IMG/VR virus record: IMGVR_UViG_3300030101_001464
Coordinates: 1-21,186 of that record
Direction: 5' to 3' (one strand)
Length of the DNA stretch: 21,186 nucleotides
DNA from: a virus
A program made the position numbers and the translations under genes. Under the pieces are notes generated by a model. It did no database searches and was not told where the DNA came from. It saw only the letters and a program-made list of their open reading frames with translations. Positions 1-8,501 of the stretch are shown piece by piece (the first letter of the stretch is position 1; every line of letters begins with the position of its first letter).

Positions 1-342
1 TTGACATATAATTTTACTATATATGTTATGGATATGATTAATGACGAGATAGATGAAACCACAGGACAGACAGCAGGGGGTACAAGAACTAAAGAAAGAG
101 TAGGTAGATTAGATACTTATTCTGAAACACTACAAATACTACAAGATGTTTTAAATGAATTTAAACATAGCTTAGTTACTGCATCTTGGGTAGATGGCGA
201 AGTAGTATTAAATCTTCCTGTAACAGCAGACCCTTTTACAGCTCGTTTCAATAACCTTTTAACAGGATGGTCTGCTAATTTAAGTGTTCAAGTAAATAAT
301 ACTAACAATCTGTGCGTTGCACCAATAGCACCTAATTCATAA
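1..342 (+). CDS. hypothetical phage neck/tail protein (5' end cut by window)
   Basis: The reading frame is open from the first base (TTG), so the true start is probably upstream and only the last 113 residues are seen. I do not recognise the family. The visible part is acidic and Thr/Asn-rich, with one probable helix (around YSETLQILQDVLNEFKHSL) followed by beta-like segments, and no signal peptide or catalytic motif. Its TAA stop overlaps the ATG of the next gene (TAATG), which suggests coupled translation with a tail completion protein. Small head-tail connector, tail terminator and tail completion proteins normally sit here, so a neck or tail-end role is an inference from position only. 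Confidence 0.5.
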   Translation: MTYNFTIYVMDMINDEIDETTGQTAGGTRTKERVGRLDTYSETLQILQDVLNEFKHSLVTASWVDGEVVLNLPVTADPFTARFNNLLTGWSANLSVQVNNTNNLCVAPIAPNS

Positions 343-884
343 TGCAATTTAAAAACACCATACAATCATTACAAAAACTTGGTGGCAATGTCGTTAGGGA
401 AGGACGTGGTATTCTTAAACGTAAGAAAAAAACTACAAGTCCTAATACTTTATTTAATGATTTTGATTATTTAGTAACTGCATCTAAAGATTCTGTTACA
501 TTAGAATTTGAGTTTGGTAGAGCTGATGATTATTGGCAATTTGTAGATGAAGGTGTAAGAGGTGCAGGAGGATTTAAAGGTTCTGGTAGAGCAAGAGGAC
601 AAGGCAGTCCATTTAAGTATTCTACTAAAATGCCACCTAGAAGATTTATAGATAAATGGATTGTAAGCAAACCATTAAGAGCAGCAAGAGATGAGTCAGG
701 TAGATTTATAGCTAGAAAGAGTTTAGCGTTCTTAATACAGCGTTCTATATTTCAAAGAGGACTTGAAAGAACACAGTTTTTTAGTAAACCATTTACACAA
801 CAATTAAAAAAACAAACAGACAATATAGTAAAATCTTTTGCTGATGATTTAGAATTAGCATTAGAGCAAACATTAAAAGATTAG
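342..884 (+). CDS. HK97 gp10-like tail completion / neck protein
   Basis: This 180-residue basic protein probably helps close or join the tail to the head. In the HK97 gp10-like family a short motif of the form Y-x-x-F-V-[ED]-x-G lies before the conserved middle; here YWQFVDEGVRGAGG (near residues 65-78) matches it and is followed by a Gly/Arg/Ser-rich loop and P-P-R-R-F-I-D-K-W, the segment where family members carry P-x-[RP]-[FP]. The N-terminal 30 residues are Lys/Arg-rich and the C-terminal 50 form an amphipathic helix. The length is usual for the family. It starts inside the stop of the preceding gene and ends three bases before the next. The family call rests on motif shape, without a search; a minor structural protein of another fold is possible. 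Confidence 0.6.
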   Translation: MQFKNTIQSLQKLGGNVVREGRGILKRKKKTTSPNTLFNDFDYLVTASKDSVTLEFEFGRADDYWQFVDEGVRGAGGFKGSGRARGQGSPFKYSTKMPPRRFIDKWIVSKPLRAARDESGRFIARKSLAFLIQRSIFQRGLERTQFFSKPFTQQLKKQTDNIVKSFADDLELALEQTLKD

Positions 885-887
885 AAT

Positions 888-2339
888 ATGGCATTAGGCA
901 GTATATCATTTGTACAGAAACCCGTAAACACAACTTCTAAAGTTCCTGTTATTACTAACTGGACACCATTAATAGGATATATGGTGCATCAAGATGACAT
1001 TAGTGGTTTGTTCTATTTTAAGTTAATACTAGAGGTTAGATTAGATGATGCTTCAGGAACATTACTAGGTAAAATAAAACAAAGAAGAAACGGCTATAGT
1101 CCTGATGTTTCCGCTAATGAAGCTAGAGCTTTTTTTGATTTAAGAGATATTGCTAATAGCGTTTTAGTAGATACGGTGTTCGACCAAAATGATTCTGGAC
1201 AACCATTTAGAACAATACATAAAATAGGAGTAAATACGGCAGCTAAACCTTTTAGTGTAAATGGAGATAGAAATACAGATGGCACACAGATACAAACTAT
1301 ATTTGTAAAAGCATATCAACAATATAGTTCTACTGCTTCTGCTATTCCTGCTGAAGATACAAGTCCTACTGTTAATGACACTTTATATTATTTACAAGCA
1401 TCACTACCTTTAATGACTCCAAGAAGTTCGGACTCTGATTATGTTCAAGGAACTGATTTTAACGTATTTAATGGTAATGGCGGAACTGATAGATTTTTAA
1501 GTGATGTAGAAACAAGTGCAGGAGATTACAATTTAAGTGGATATATTAACTACATTCAAGAAGCTGACTATCACACAGTTGCCCTCTTAAACGACAATTC
1601 TAATTTTGATAGCGATATTGAAAGAATACTTATAAAATACTATGATAGTGCAGGTAGCCAAATAGGAAGTACACAAAACATTGCTAACACTACCGCTAAC
1701 GGTGGCTCTAATCCTACATCAGAAACTAATACAGATGCAGAAAGGTTAGTTTATTTTGGAGCAGGCCCAGGTAATTTACAAGCACAATCTGTAACTACAG
1801 CAGCTAGACCTTCTGCTTTTACTAATTGGGTATATTATACTATTCAAGGTGCTGATTCATCAGATGTAGTTAAAACAGCTCCATACTATTTTATAAAACA
1901 AGATGGAAGCTGTAAAGGTTTTAAAGTAAGAAGATTAGCTTGGCGTAATTCTGTTGGTGGCTATGACTATTATAATTTTAAAAAGAAATCTACACAGACT
2001 GTAGAAGTACAGCAAGATAATTATAGTACAATGTTAGGAACTTTTAACGGAAGTAGATGGAGATACAATAATACACAAAGAGGCAAAAAGACAAGACAAA
2101 CTACAGCTATGCTAAAAGAAACTCTTAATACTGATTGGATTACAGAACAAGATGCTAACTTATTAGAAAAGCTAATAATGTCTACAGATGTTTATATAGT
2201 AGAAAATGCAGATACTACATATACAGAAGCAGTAATAATTACTGACAGCAGTTTTGTTAGAAAAACAGTAGCTAACGATAGAAAAATACAATACACTATA
2301 AATATAGAATACGCTAATCCACTAAATACAAATAGCTAA
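888..2339 (+). CDS. tail protein, distal-tail or tail-tip candidate (483 aa)
   Basis: This 483-residue protein has no signal peptide or membrane segment and is rich in Thr, Asn, Ser and Tyr, as phage beta-structured tail proteins are. The N-terminal part (about residues 20-120) looks like a beta-sandwich (segments ending in LILEVRLDDASGTLLGKIK). The last 100 residues contain a recognisable block: RQTTAMLKETLNTDWIT, then EQDANLLEKLIMSTDVYIVE, a short loop, and a strand ending in YTINIEYANPLNTNS. I have seen this kind of ending in tail proteins of Bacteroidota phages encoded just before a very large tail protein, as here. A distal tail or tail-tip hub role is inferred from its position between the completion protein and the 1161-aa protein. 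Its stop overlaps the next start (TAATG). Confidence 0.5.
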   Translation: MALGSISFVQKPVNTTSKVPVITNWTPLIGYMVHQDDISGLFYFKLILEVRLDDASGTLLGKIKQRRNGYSPDVSANEARAFFDLRDIANSVLVDTVFDQNDSGQPFRTIHKIGVNTAAKPFSVNGDRNTDGTQIQTIFVKAYQQYSSTASAIPAEDTSPTVNDTLYYLQASLPLMTPRSSDSDYVQGTDFNVFNGNGGTDRFLSDVETSAGDYNLSGYINYIQEADYHTVALLNDNSNFDSDIERILIKYYDSAGSQIGSTQNIANTTANGGSNPTSETNTDAERLVYFGAGPGNLQAQSVTTAARPSAFTNWVYYTIQGADSSDVVKTAPYYFIKQDGSCKGFKVRRLAWRNSVGGYDYYNFKKKSTQTVEVQQDNYSTMLGTFNGSRWRYNNTQRGKKTRQTTAMLKETLNTDWITEQDANLLEKLIMSTDVYIVENADTTYTEAVIITDSSFVRKTVANDRKIQYTINIEYANPLNTNS

Positions 2340-5300
2340 TGAATGTAAGATTAGTAGCATATAGGAAAGCCACAAGTGGAGCATCTTCTACTACGGCTTA
2401 TAATTTAGACCTACAAGAAGCACCTAATATATCGCTTAATTATCAGTTTAGTGATGTTAAAGAACCTGAAACTAGAAAGGGTAGCTTTAGCCAAACATTT
2501 AAATTACCATTTACAGACAACAATAATCAGTTCTTTCAGGATTGGTATAATGTAAACCTAGACACATTAGTATTTAACACTAGAACTAAATTTGATGCAG
2601 TTTTATATATAGGAGCTGTGCCACAGTTTGAGGGTGCATTACAACTAAAATCTGTATATAAAAAAGCACAATGTTATGAAGTAGTATTAATGTCTAGTAG
2701 TGCCTCACTATTTAGCACAATAGGAGAGCAAAGACTAAAAGATGTATTTAAAGAAGATAATGGTAGCTATAGTGCAGACCTTAACCACGTTTATAATAAT
2801 ACAAATATAGAAGCATCTTGGAATGGTGGCAGTAGTTCTTTTCAAAATGCAGCAGGAACAGCTTTAAGAGATACTGATTTTGATGTTCAAAAGGTAATGT
2901 ATCCTATTTCTGTAACTAGAGAAAAATTCTATTATGGTAGTGAAGCTAGATATTTAAACCTAGACCAAACTAATGCTAACACTTTAGTTAGTGATAGTGG
3001 TGTAGAAGCAGCATACGACTATTCTGTAGATATAAACCAATTTAGACCTGCTATTCAAATCAAGTATCTATTTGACAGAATAATGGCTAAAGCAGGATTT
3101 TCTTATACTTCTGATTTTATAAGTGGTACAGGTGACTATTCTTCTGATAAGTATTTTGGTAAGATATTTATGACAACAGGAACAGCATTAGAACAAAGTG
3201 CTTTACCTACTACTAATACAAACGCTGCTCCTAGTGGTGTTATGCAGGTATCTAATAATGCACAATGGGGGGTTAATTCAATATCAGCAGGAGATTCAGG
3301 TTGTAAAATTTTTGATGCAGTAGTTCCTGCTAATACTACATCAGCTTCAGGAACTTGTACTACACCTGCTGACCCTGACAGTATTTGGAATACAACTAAC
3401 AACTATTTTACAAAACAAGATACTACAATGGAACAAGTAGTATTTTCTCACATTCCTGCTTGGAGTAATTTTAAAAATTGTGGTGGCACAATGACTATTA
3501 GAGCATATTTAAGAGAATGGGATGTTGCGACTGGTGCAGCTACAGATGTTATATATGGCGATTCCTCAGAGTTTGTAGTAACAGCTTTAAATTTGTGGAA
3601 CTCTGCATTAACAGTAACTCATTCTTTATCTTTAGAAGAAATGCCTCCAGGTAAATCTGCACAAATAATAGTAGAAGTAAATCAACTGCAACAAGACAAT
3701 GCAGGTTCAGGTAGCACTTTTACTTTTGGTTTTGCTACTTCAGACGCTTTAAATTGTGGAACTTTTTACAATACTATAAGAATAGATTGGGTAGGATATA
3801 GCACAAATATCTTCGGTGCTACTGTAGATGTTCCTGCTTGTATAGATGCTGATATCACACAGAGAGCATTTTTAAAAGACATAATACAAAGATTTAATCT
3901 AGTTATATTAACAGACCCTAATGATGATACTAATTTAATCATAGAGCCGTATGATGACTTTATAGCAAGTGGAGAGATAAAACAATGGACAGATAAACTA
4001 GATACATCTAAAGAAATAGTAGTAAAAGATACTACAGAATTACAGAAAAAAACAATACACCTTACAGACCAAGAAGATGTTGATTTATACAACAAATCAT
4101 TTAAAGAAAGATATCCTGAAGTAAATGTATTTGGACATCTTAAAATAGATGAATTTAATAATGAGTTTGCAACAGGAGAATTAAAGAATGAATCTATATT
4201 TTCTCCTTATATAAATAGTCAAGTATTTGTTACTGATGACGAGCAGTTTGGAACATTACTACCTAATATGGCAGTACAGTATGAATATAGCTATGAAAAT
4301 AACGATGGTGTATTTGCAAATAAAATTAAAAAAACAAAACCAAAATTATATTGGTATAATGGGACGGCTACTAATACTTTAAGTACAGCAGGTTCGCAGG
4401 TAAATTATTATATGCACAAAGCTACGGCAACTGCAATTACAGCTTATACATTTAATACTTATCCTGTTTGTACACCTTTTGATATAACACCTAGCAGTAA
4501 TGTTTATACACTTTCAGAAGATAATCGTTCTTTATATTGGAACGCTACACCACCAATAGTTGGTAATTTACAGGTATTTAATTATCAAGGATATATAGGA
4601 AACTGGTTTAATAAAACATTATACGGAGAATACTGGAAACCATACCTAGACAATATATATAGTTCTGAAGCTAGAATAATGGAATGCTATCTAAATCTTA
4701 ATGAGGTAGATATATTTGATTTTAGCTTTGCTGATGAAATTTTTATAAAAGACACATATTGGAGAATACTAAAAATACAGAACTATCAAGTAGGTGCTAA
4801 AGCATCTACAAAGGTTACATTAATAAAATCATTAGATACTAGGTCTAATTGTAATGGCTGTGATTATTCTATAGGAACTGTCGGAGATAGTAATTTATTA
4901 TTTGATACTTTCTACTTGTGGTGTCCTGATGATAATCCTGGATGTACGCCTGACACTACTGCTCCTAACTTTTTAGGAACATATACAAGTCCTGAGTGTT
5001 GTACTTGTAATGGTGGTATAGTTATGTGGAATTATACATCACAGGCATCTAATGGCTTATATCCTTGTATTGCTAATGCAAGTAGTTTACCGTTAAGAAT
5101 AAAAAGTATTTTATCATCTACTAACATCTTAAATCAAGGACAGCTTAGAACTCTTATATATGATAAATTAGGTGGTAGAGATAGACCATTAATTAGAGGT
5201 GTAAATAACACCAAATACAGTCAGAATCTATTACCTACTTATGGTGATGACATTATAATAAAATACAAAAGTAAAAACAGAAAAACACCACAGTATTCAG

Positions 5301-5824
5301 GTGAGAATCATAGAATTACTTTAAGCGGTTATACTGTAGGGAACACATCATCTTTTGCATATCCTGAAGGCGACCCATACGGCAAACCACTATTGATTCC
5401 TGATAATGTAAATCTACTTGTTAGAGTAAATACTTTAGTTACTGTAGTGGGTGGCACAAGTGCAACATATCCACTAGGAAGAACAGAGGCAGTAGCTTAT
5501 TATGCGGGTTTTAGAATAACTAAAGGACAAGTGATTAGAGTAGGTACGGCAGGGGGTGTGCAAGAATTTAGCATTACTGAGGCAACTATAGCAGCTAGTT
5601 GTACAATGAATATACAAGTACAAGCAAATGCTGACGGACAAAATGTATTGACGTTTGGTTTAGCAGATAGCCAAACAGATACTAAAAGATTATGGAATCT
5701 TAAAGCAGACATAAGTGTAAATAGAATTAATAATATGAATTTAGAATATGATGGAAATTGGGCATTATTCCAAAATGGCGATAACATCTTATTCCAAAAT
5801 GGAGATTATATGTTATGGAATTAA
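2339..5824 (+). CDS. large tail-tip / baseplate-hub-like protein (1161 aa)
   Basis: This is the largest protein of the window and probably forms the tail tip or receptor-proximal hub. The N-terminus (residues about 15-60) carries a beta-rich block with S-F-S-Q-T-F-K-L-P-F-T-D-N-N-N-Q-F, a form I associate with large tail proteins of Bacteroidota phages. Residues about 500-700 (FLKDIIQRFNLVILTDPND, then LIIEPYDDFIASGEIKQWTD, then VFVTDDEQFGTLLPNMAVQYEYSYENNDGVF) resemble the hub fold of gp27-type proteins, with a helix before an N-L-x-I-x-P-Y strand. A Cys-rich stretch follows at residues about 838-900 (CNGC, CPDDNPGC, CCTC), which might bind metal or form disulfides. The last residues contain a tandem octapeptide (LFQNGDxx). 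No membrane or signal segment is seen. Host-specific receptor binding by the C-terminal half is inference. Confidence 0.6.
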   Translation: MNVRLVAYRKATSGASSTTAYNLDLQEAPNISLNYQFSDVKEPETRKGSFSQTFKLPFTDNNNQFFQDWYNVNLDTLVFNTRTKFDAVLYIGAVPQFEGALQLKSVYKKAQCYEVVLMSSSASLFSTIGEQRLKDVFKEDNGSYSADLNHVYNNTNIEASWNGGSSSFQNAAGTALRDTDFDVQKVMYPISVTREKFYYGSEARYLNLDQTNANTLVSDSGVEAAYDYSVDINQFRPAIQIKYLFDRIMAKAGFSYTSDFISGTGDYSSDKYFGKIFMTTGTALEQSALPTTNTNAAPSGVMQVSNNAQWGVNSISAGDSGCKIFDAVVPANTTSASGTCTTPADPDSIWNTTNNYFTKQDTTMEQVVFSHIPAWSNFKNCGGTMTIRAYLREWDVATGAATDVIYGDSSEFVVTALNLWNSALTVTHSLSLEEMPPGKSAQIIVEVNQLQQDNAGSGSTFTFGFATSDALNCGTFYNTIRIDWVGYSTNIFGATVDVPACIDADITQRAFLKDIIQRFNLVILTDPNDDTNLIIEPYDDFIASGEIKQWTDKLDTSKEIVVKDTTELQKKTIHLTDQEDVDLYNKSFKERYPEVNVFGHLKIDEFNNEFATGELKNESIFSPYINSQVFVTDDEQFGTLLPNMAVQYEYSYENNDGVFANKIKKTKPKLYWYNGTATNTLSTAGSQVNYYMHKATATAITAYTFNTYPVCTPFDITPSSNVYTLSEDNRSLYWNATPPIVGNLQVFNYQGYIGNWFNKTLYGEYWKPYLDNIYSSEARIMECYLNLNEVDIFDFSFADEIFIKDTYWRILKIQNYQVGAKASTKVTLIKSLDTRSNCNGCDYSIGTVGDSNLLFDTFYLWCPDDNPGCTPDTTAPNFLGTYTSPECCTCNGGIVMWNYTSQASNGLYPCIANASSLPLRIKSILSSTNILNQGQLRTLIYDKLGGRDRPLIRGVNNTKYSQNLLPTYGDDIIIKYKSKNRKTPQYSGENHRITLSGYTVGNTSSFAYPEGDPYGKPLLIPDNVNLLVRVNTLVTVVGGTSATYPLGRTEAVAYYAGFRITKGQVIRVGTAGGVQEFSITEATIAASCTMNIQVQANADGQNVLTFGLADSQTDTKRLWNLKADISVNRINNMNLEYDGNWALFQNGDNILFQNGDYMLWN
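5765..5812 (+). repeat. tandem 24-bp repeat coding LFQNGD octapeptides
   Basis: Two adjacent 24-bp units at the 3' end of the 1161-codon gene encode LFQNGDNI and LFQNGDYM. Fourteen bases (TTATTCCAAAATGG) are identical in both copies; the remainder differs at a few positions. The unit stays in frame and ends four codons before the stop, including the stop codon itself. Only two copies exist, so it is a minimal repeat, probably part of a small C-terminal beta structure. Confidence 0.7.
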
Positions 5825-5988
5825 AAAAGTATATAGAATCAATGGCAAAATTAGTAATACCTACTATAGACCACATACAGCTAGTAGAATATACTGACAA
5901 AGAGTTAGATTTTGCTTATGGTATGGAAGAATACCACACAAGTTTCAGAAGAATGTTTAAACAATTAATAAGATTACTATGGCGATAG
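5815..5988 (+). CDS. small hypothetical protein between tail-tip and tape measure genes (57 aa)
   Basis: A 57-codon frame starts at ATG inside the last codons of the 1161-codon gene (10-base overlap) and ends with TAG inside the first codons of the tape measure gene (10-base overlap). Without it there would be an unexplained 154-base gap in a region where every other junction is tight. The product begins MELKKYIESMAKLVIP and ends FRRMFKQLIRLLWR. It has an acidic centre (YTDKELDFAYGMEEYH) and a basic amphipathic C-terminal helix. I do not recognise a family. Small proteins just before tape measure genes are often tail assembly chaperones, but those are usually longer and made by frameshift, and no slippery heptamer is evident here, so that role is not claimed. 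Confidence 0.65.
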   Translation: MELKKYIESMAKLVIPTIDHIQLVEYTDKELDFAYGMEEYHTSFRRMFKQLIRLLWR

Positions 5989-7427
5989 AAAAAACAGTAA
6001 AGCTACAAATAGACGCTGAAGAAGCAATAAAAAGACTAGAAGCAGTTGAAAAACAATTAGCTGATATAAGTACAACTGCTAAACAAACAGAAAAGGGTAC
6101 TACGGCTTTAGCTACAGGATTTAGAGGTATTGGTTTAGCTTGGAAAGCTATAGGTATTGGTGCTGTAATTACTGCTCTACAATTTTTAGCAGATAAATTT
6201 AGTGCTAATCAAGAAATACTAGACAAGTTTAATGTGGCTAGTGCTGTTTTTGGAGACATATTAACTCAAATAGGAACAGTAGTTATTTCAGTAGTAAAAG
6301 GATTAGGTTTATTAGGAAAAGCTGTAGGTAAGGTTTTAAAAGGAGAACTTAAAGAAGCAGGAGAAATAGCAAAACAATCTTTTGATGGTGTTAAAGAGGC
6401 GGTTGTGGGCAACAATGAAAGTTTTAGTGACTTTATTAAAAATGCAAAAGAAGCTGCAAAAGAAACAGTAAAATTTGCTAAAGATTTAGTAAACCTAAGA
6501 AAAGAAGTAAAATTAGCAGAAGCAAATCAAAGACAATTACAATTAACATACCAAAAGGATGCTGAATTACAAAGACAGTTAAGAGATGATATTAGTTTAA
6601 CTATAGAACAGCGTATTGCAGCAAACACTAAACTAGGAGAAATTTTAGAAAAACAATTTAATGAAGAAAAAGCATTAGCACAAAAAAGAATTGATTTGGC
6701 TCAAATGGAATTTGACCGAAATAAAACTAATGTTGATTTAGAGGTTGCTTTAATTAATGCTAAAACAGAGCTAGTAGATTTAGAAGAAAGAATAACAAGT
6801 CAAAGCTCTGAGCAAAAAAGAAATCTAACAATGTTAGAAAAAGAACACGCAGATGCTATTAAAGCTACAATAGATGAGCAAAAAAAATTAGCAGACCAAC
6901 AAGAGGCAGAAGCACAAAAACAAACAGAATTAGAACAAAAAGAAGCACTAGAACGTATTAAAATTGCAAACGGCGAAAGAGATGCCAAAATAGAAGCCGC
7001 ACAAGGTTTATTAACTGCAATAGGTCAACTTTCAGGAGAAGGCAGTAAAATAGCTAAAGCTACTGCTCTTACAAATATACTTATAGACACGGCACAAGCC
7101 GTAGCAGGAGCAATAAAAGCTGCACAAGCTGTACCTTTTCCTGGTAATTTAGTTGCTATTACTACAGGAGTTACTGCTGCTTTAACAGGTATTGCAAGTG
7201 CTAAAAAAATACTAGCAAAAGCTAATGTTCCTGGCTCGTCAGGTCAAGATGCAACTGCACAAGTAGACATTCCACAAACAGGAGGAATAGGCGGATTAAT
7301 TCCTAACATAGACGCTATATCTCCACCTGACATATCACAGCAACCTGTTCAGGCGTTTGTAGTAGAAAATGATATTAGCAATAGTCAGGCATTACAAGAA
7401 GAACTAGAAATACAGGCAACATTATAA
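5979..7427 (+). CDS. tail tape measure protein (482 aa)
   Basis: The protein sets tail length and occupies the tail lumen until DNA ejection. Residues 1-45 form a short coiled coil (EEAIKRLEAVEKQLADIS), followed by hydrophobic segments at about 46-75 and 84-115 (GLAWKAIGIGAVITALQFL, then ILTQIGTVVISVVKGLGLL), a very long charged coiled coil from about 150 to 345 rich in Glu, Lys, Gln and Ala, a second Ala/Gly/Ile-rich hydrophobic region at about 355-415, and a Pro/Gln-rich tail. This order of helix, membrane-active segment and coiled coil is diagnostic. At about 0.15 nm per residue it predicts a tail near 70 nm, short for a siphovirus. The start ATGGCG overlaps the preceding small gene. Its stop codon lies within the conserved intergenic element at 7426. 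Confidence 0.88.
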   Translation: MAIEKTVKLQIDAEEAIKRLEAVEKQLADISTTAKQTEKGTTALATGFRGIGLAWKAIGIGAVITALQFLADKFSANQEILDKFNVASAVFGDILTQIGTVVISVVKGLGLLGKAVGKVLKGELKEAGEIAKQSFDGVKEAVVGNNESFSDFIKNAKEAAKETVKFAKDLVNLRKEVKLAEANQRQLQLTYQKDAELQRQLRDDISLTIEQRIAANTKLGEILEKQFNEEKALAQKRIDLAQMEFDRNKTNVDLEVALINAKTELVDLEERITSQSSEQKRNLTMLEKEHADAIKATIDEQKKLADQQEAEAQKQTELEQKEALERIKIANGERDAKIEAAQGLLTAIGQLSGEGSKIAKATALTNILIDTAQAVAGAIKAAQAVPFPGNLVAITTGVTAALTGIASAKKILAKANVPGSSGQDATAQVDIPQTGGIGGLIPNIDAISPPDISQQPVQAFVVENDISNSQALQEELEIQATL

Positions 7428-7454
7428 ACAAAAAACAACAATTTATATTTATTA
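7426..7454 (+). promoter_or_regulatory. conserved composite element AAACAA-N10-TTTATATTTATTA, copy 1
   Basis: AAACAA lies at 7426-7431 and TTTATATTTATTA at 7442-7454, exactly ten bases apart; the protease ATG follows five bases later. The same two boxes with the same spacing precede the scaffold gene and the gene at 10970. The inner TATATTTA resembles the Bacteroidota -7 box TAnnTTTG, but its last base differs and no TTTG lies at the usual -33 distance. A phage-specific promoter is the best guess; an A/T-rich translation signal is the alternative. Confidence 0.6.
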
Positions 7455-7459
7455 GTATT

Positions 7460-8461
7460 ATGGCAAAGAAAAAGAAAAAACTTATAGAACTTATTATAGA
7501 TGAAACGGCAGATATGTTTGGTGTAGATGCTATTTCAGTTGTTAAATTTCCTGCAATAGAAGAAAACTTTGTGTTTTTTAATAATGACTTTTTATCACTT
7601 GCTAAAGTAGATGAAGAAAAAAAGCAATTAGTAGGAGCAATTTTAATACCTGATAAAAAGATTCCTAGATTAGACAAAGATACTAATGAAGAATATGACG
7701 TATTCTTTACTAAGGAAACTATTAAACAAGCACAGAAGCTATTTATGTCTAGTTTAAACAACAATAATCACACGCTTGAACACAAAGAGCCTGTTCAAGG
7801 TTTAACTGTCGTAGAATCGTGGATTAAAGAAGATAAAAAATACGATAAATCTAATATGTATGGTTTTAATAATTTGCCTGTTGGCACTTGGTTTGTTCAA
7901 GTAAGTGCTGAAAATAATCCTGAAATATGGGAAGCTATTAAAAATAAAGAAGTTAGAGGATTTAGTATAGAAGGATATTTTACAGACAAACTAATAGAAG
8001 CATCTAAGGAAATAGATATTTTAGACGAGGTTTGTGAAGATTGTCCTGATGAGGTAATGATGGGCAAAATAAAAGACATTATTCTACAGAATGAACTTAA
8101 TCCTGTAGGTGCTTTAGATGGTGAGCCTTTATTTAGAACAAAAGAAGAAGCTGAAATCTATGCTGAAATGTTTAAAGGTTGTACAGGTTCACATCCTCAT
8201 ACTGTTGATGGTGTTAAGTTATATATGCCTTGTGCAGACCATTCTTCTGCTACTATGAAAGAAGAATTGTATACTAAAACAGGTAGAAAAAAACGCAAGA
8301 AAAAATACAAGATGCTAGAATACGTTGCTTATGCTAAGAAAAAAGCTATGCTAAAGTATTCTTGGGATGATTGTATGCGAGACCAAATTAAACAATACGG
8401 CAATAAAGAAACTGCTGCTAAGGTCTGTGCAGCCATCAAAAATAGGACAGTAAAGTACTAA
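7460..8461 (+). CDS. XkdF-like head maturation (prohead) protease with C-terminal Cys/His region
   Basis: This serine protease probably cleaves scaffold and capsid precursors inside the prohead. The core matches the XkdF-like peptidase S78_2 family: a His-containing strand (TLEHKEPVQG, His108 the likely catalytic base), V-V-E-S-W-I at about 115-120, NMYGFNNLPVGTWFVQV, and the nucleophile block RGFSIEGYF with Ser169. Two further parts follow. Residues 241-261 hold C-x3-H-x-H ... M-P-C-x2-H, a possible zinc site; residues 302-323 hold WDDC ... AAKVC, a short helical Cys motif at the C-terminus. The start is basic (MAKKKKKL). The gene lies between tape measure and scaffold with a conserved element on each side, so it may be its own expression unit. 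Protease identity is good; the role of the Cys/His parts is unknown. Confidence 0.85.
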   Translation: MAKKKKKLIELIIDETADMFGVDAISVVKFPAIEENFVFFNNDFLSLAKVDEEKKQLVGAILIPDKKIPRLDKDTNEEYDVFFTKETIKQAQKLFMSSLNNNNHTLEHKEPVQGLTVVESWIKEDKKYDKSNMYGFNNLPVGTWFVQVSAENNPEIWEAIKNKEVRGFSIEGYFTDKLIEASKEIDILDEVCEDCPDEVMMGKIKDIILQNELNPVGALDGEPLFRTKEEAEIYAEMFKGCTGSHPHTVDGVKLYMPCADHSSATMKEELYTKTGRKKRKKKYKMLEYVAYAKKKAMLKYSWDDCMRDQIKQYGNKETAAKVCAAIKNRTVKY

Positions 8462-8467
8462 AGAAAT

Positions 8468-8496
8468 AAACAATTTAAACACCTTTATATTTATTA
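8468..8496 (+). promoter_or_regulatory. conserved composite element AAACAA-N10-TTTATATTTATTA, copy 2
   Basis: AAACAA is at 8468-8473 and TTTATATTTATTA at 8484-8496. Spacing (ten bases) and distance to the start codon (five bases) are identical to copy 1 although the ten spacer bases differ. It lies just before the scaffold and capsid genes, which need very high expression, consistent with a strong late promoter. If TATATTTA acts as the -7 box, transcription would begin at or near the ATG and the message would be nearly leaderless. Confidence 0.62.
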
Positions 8497-8501
8497 ATGT
8501 T

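Noticed and set aside
1-20. TTGACA directly followed by TATAAT at the window start
   Set aside because: The two boxes are almost adjacent (spacer of about one base rather than 17), lie in an open reading frame, and the host group uses a different promoter form.
3136-3402. Leftward frames opposite structural genes (for example here, 3766-4095, 5500-5787, 7375-7764, 8888-9139, 12573-12923)
   Set aside because: All lie opposite strongly supported rightward genes, have low-complexity Ser/Leu/Phe-rich products and no known motif.
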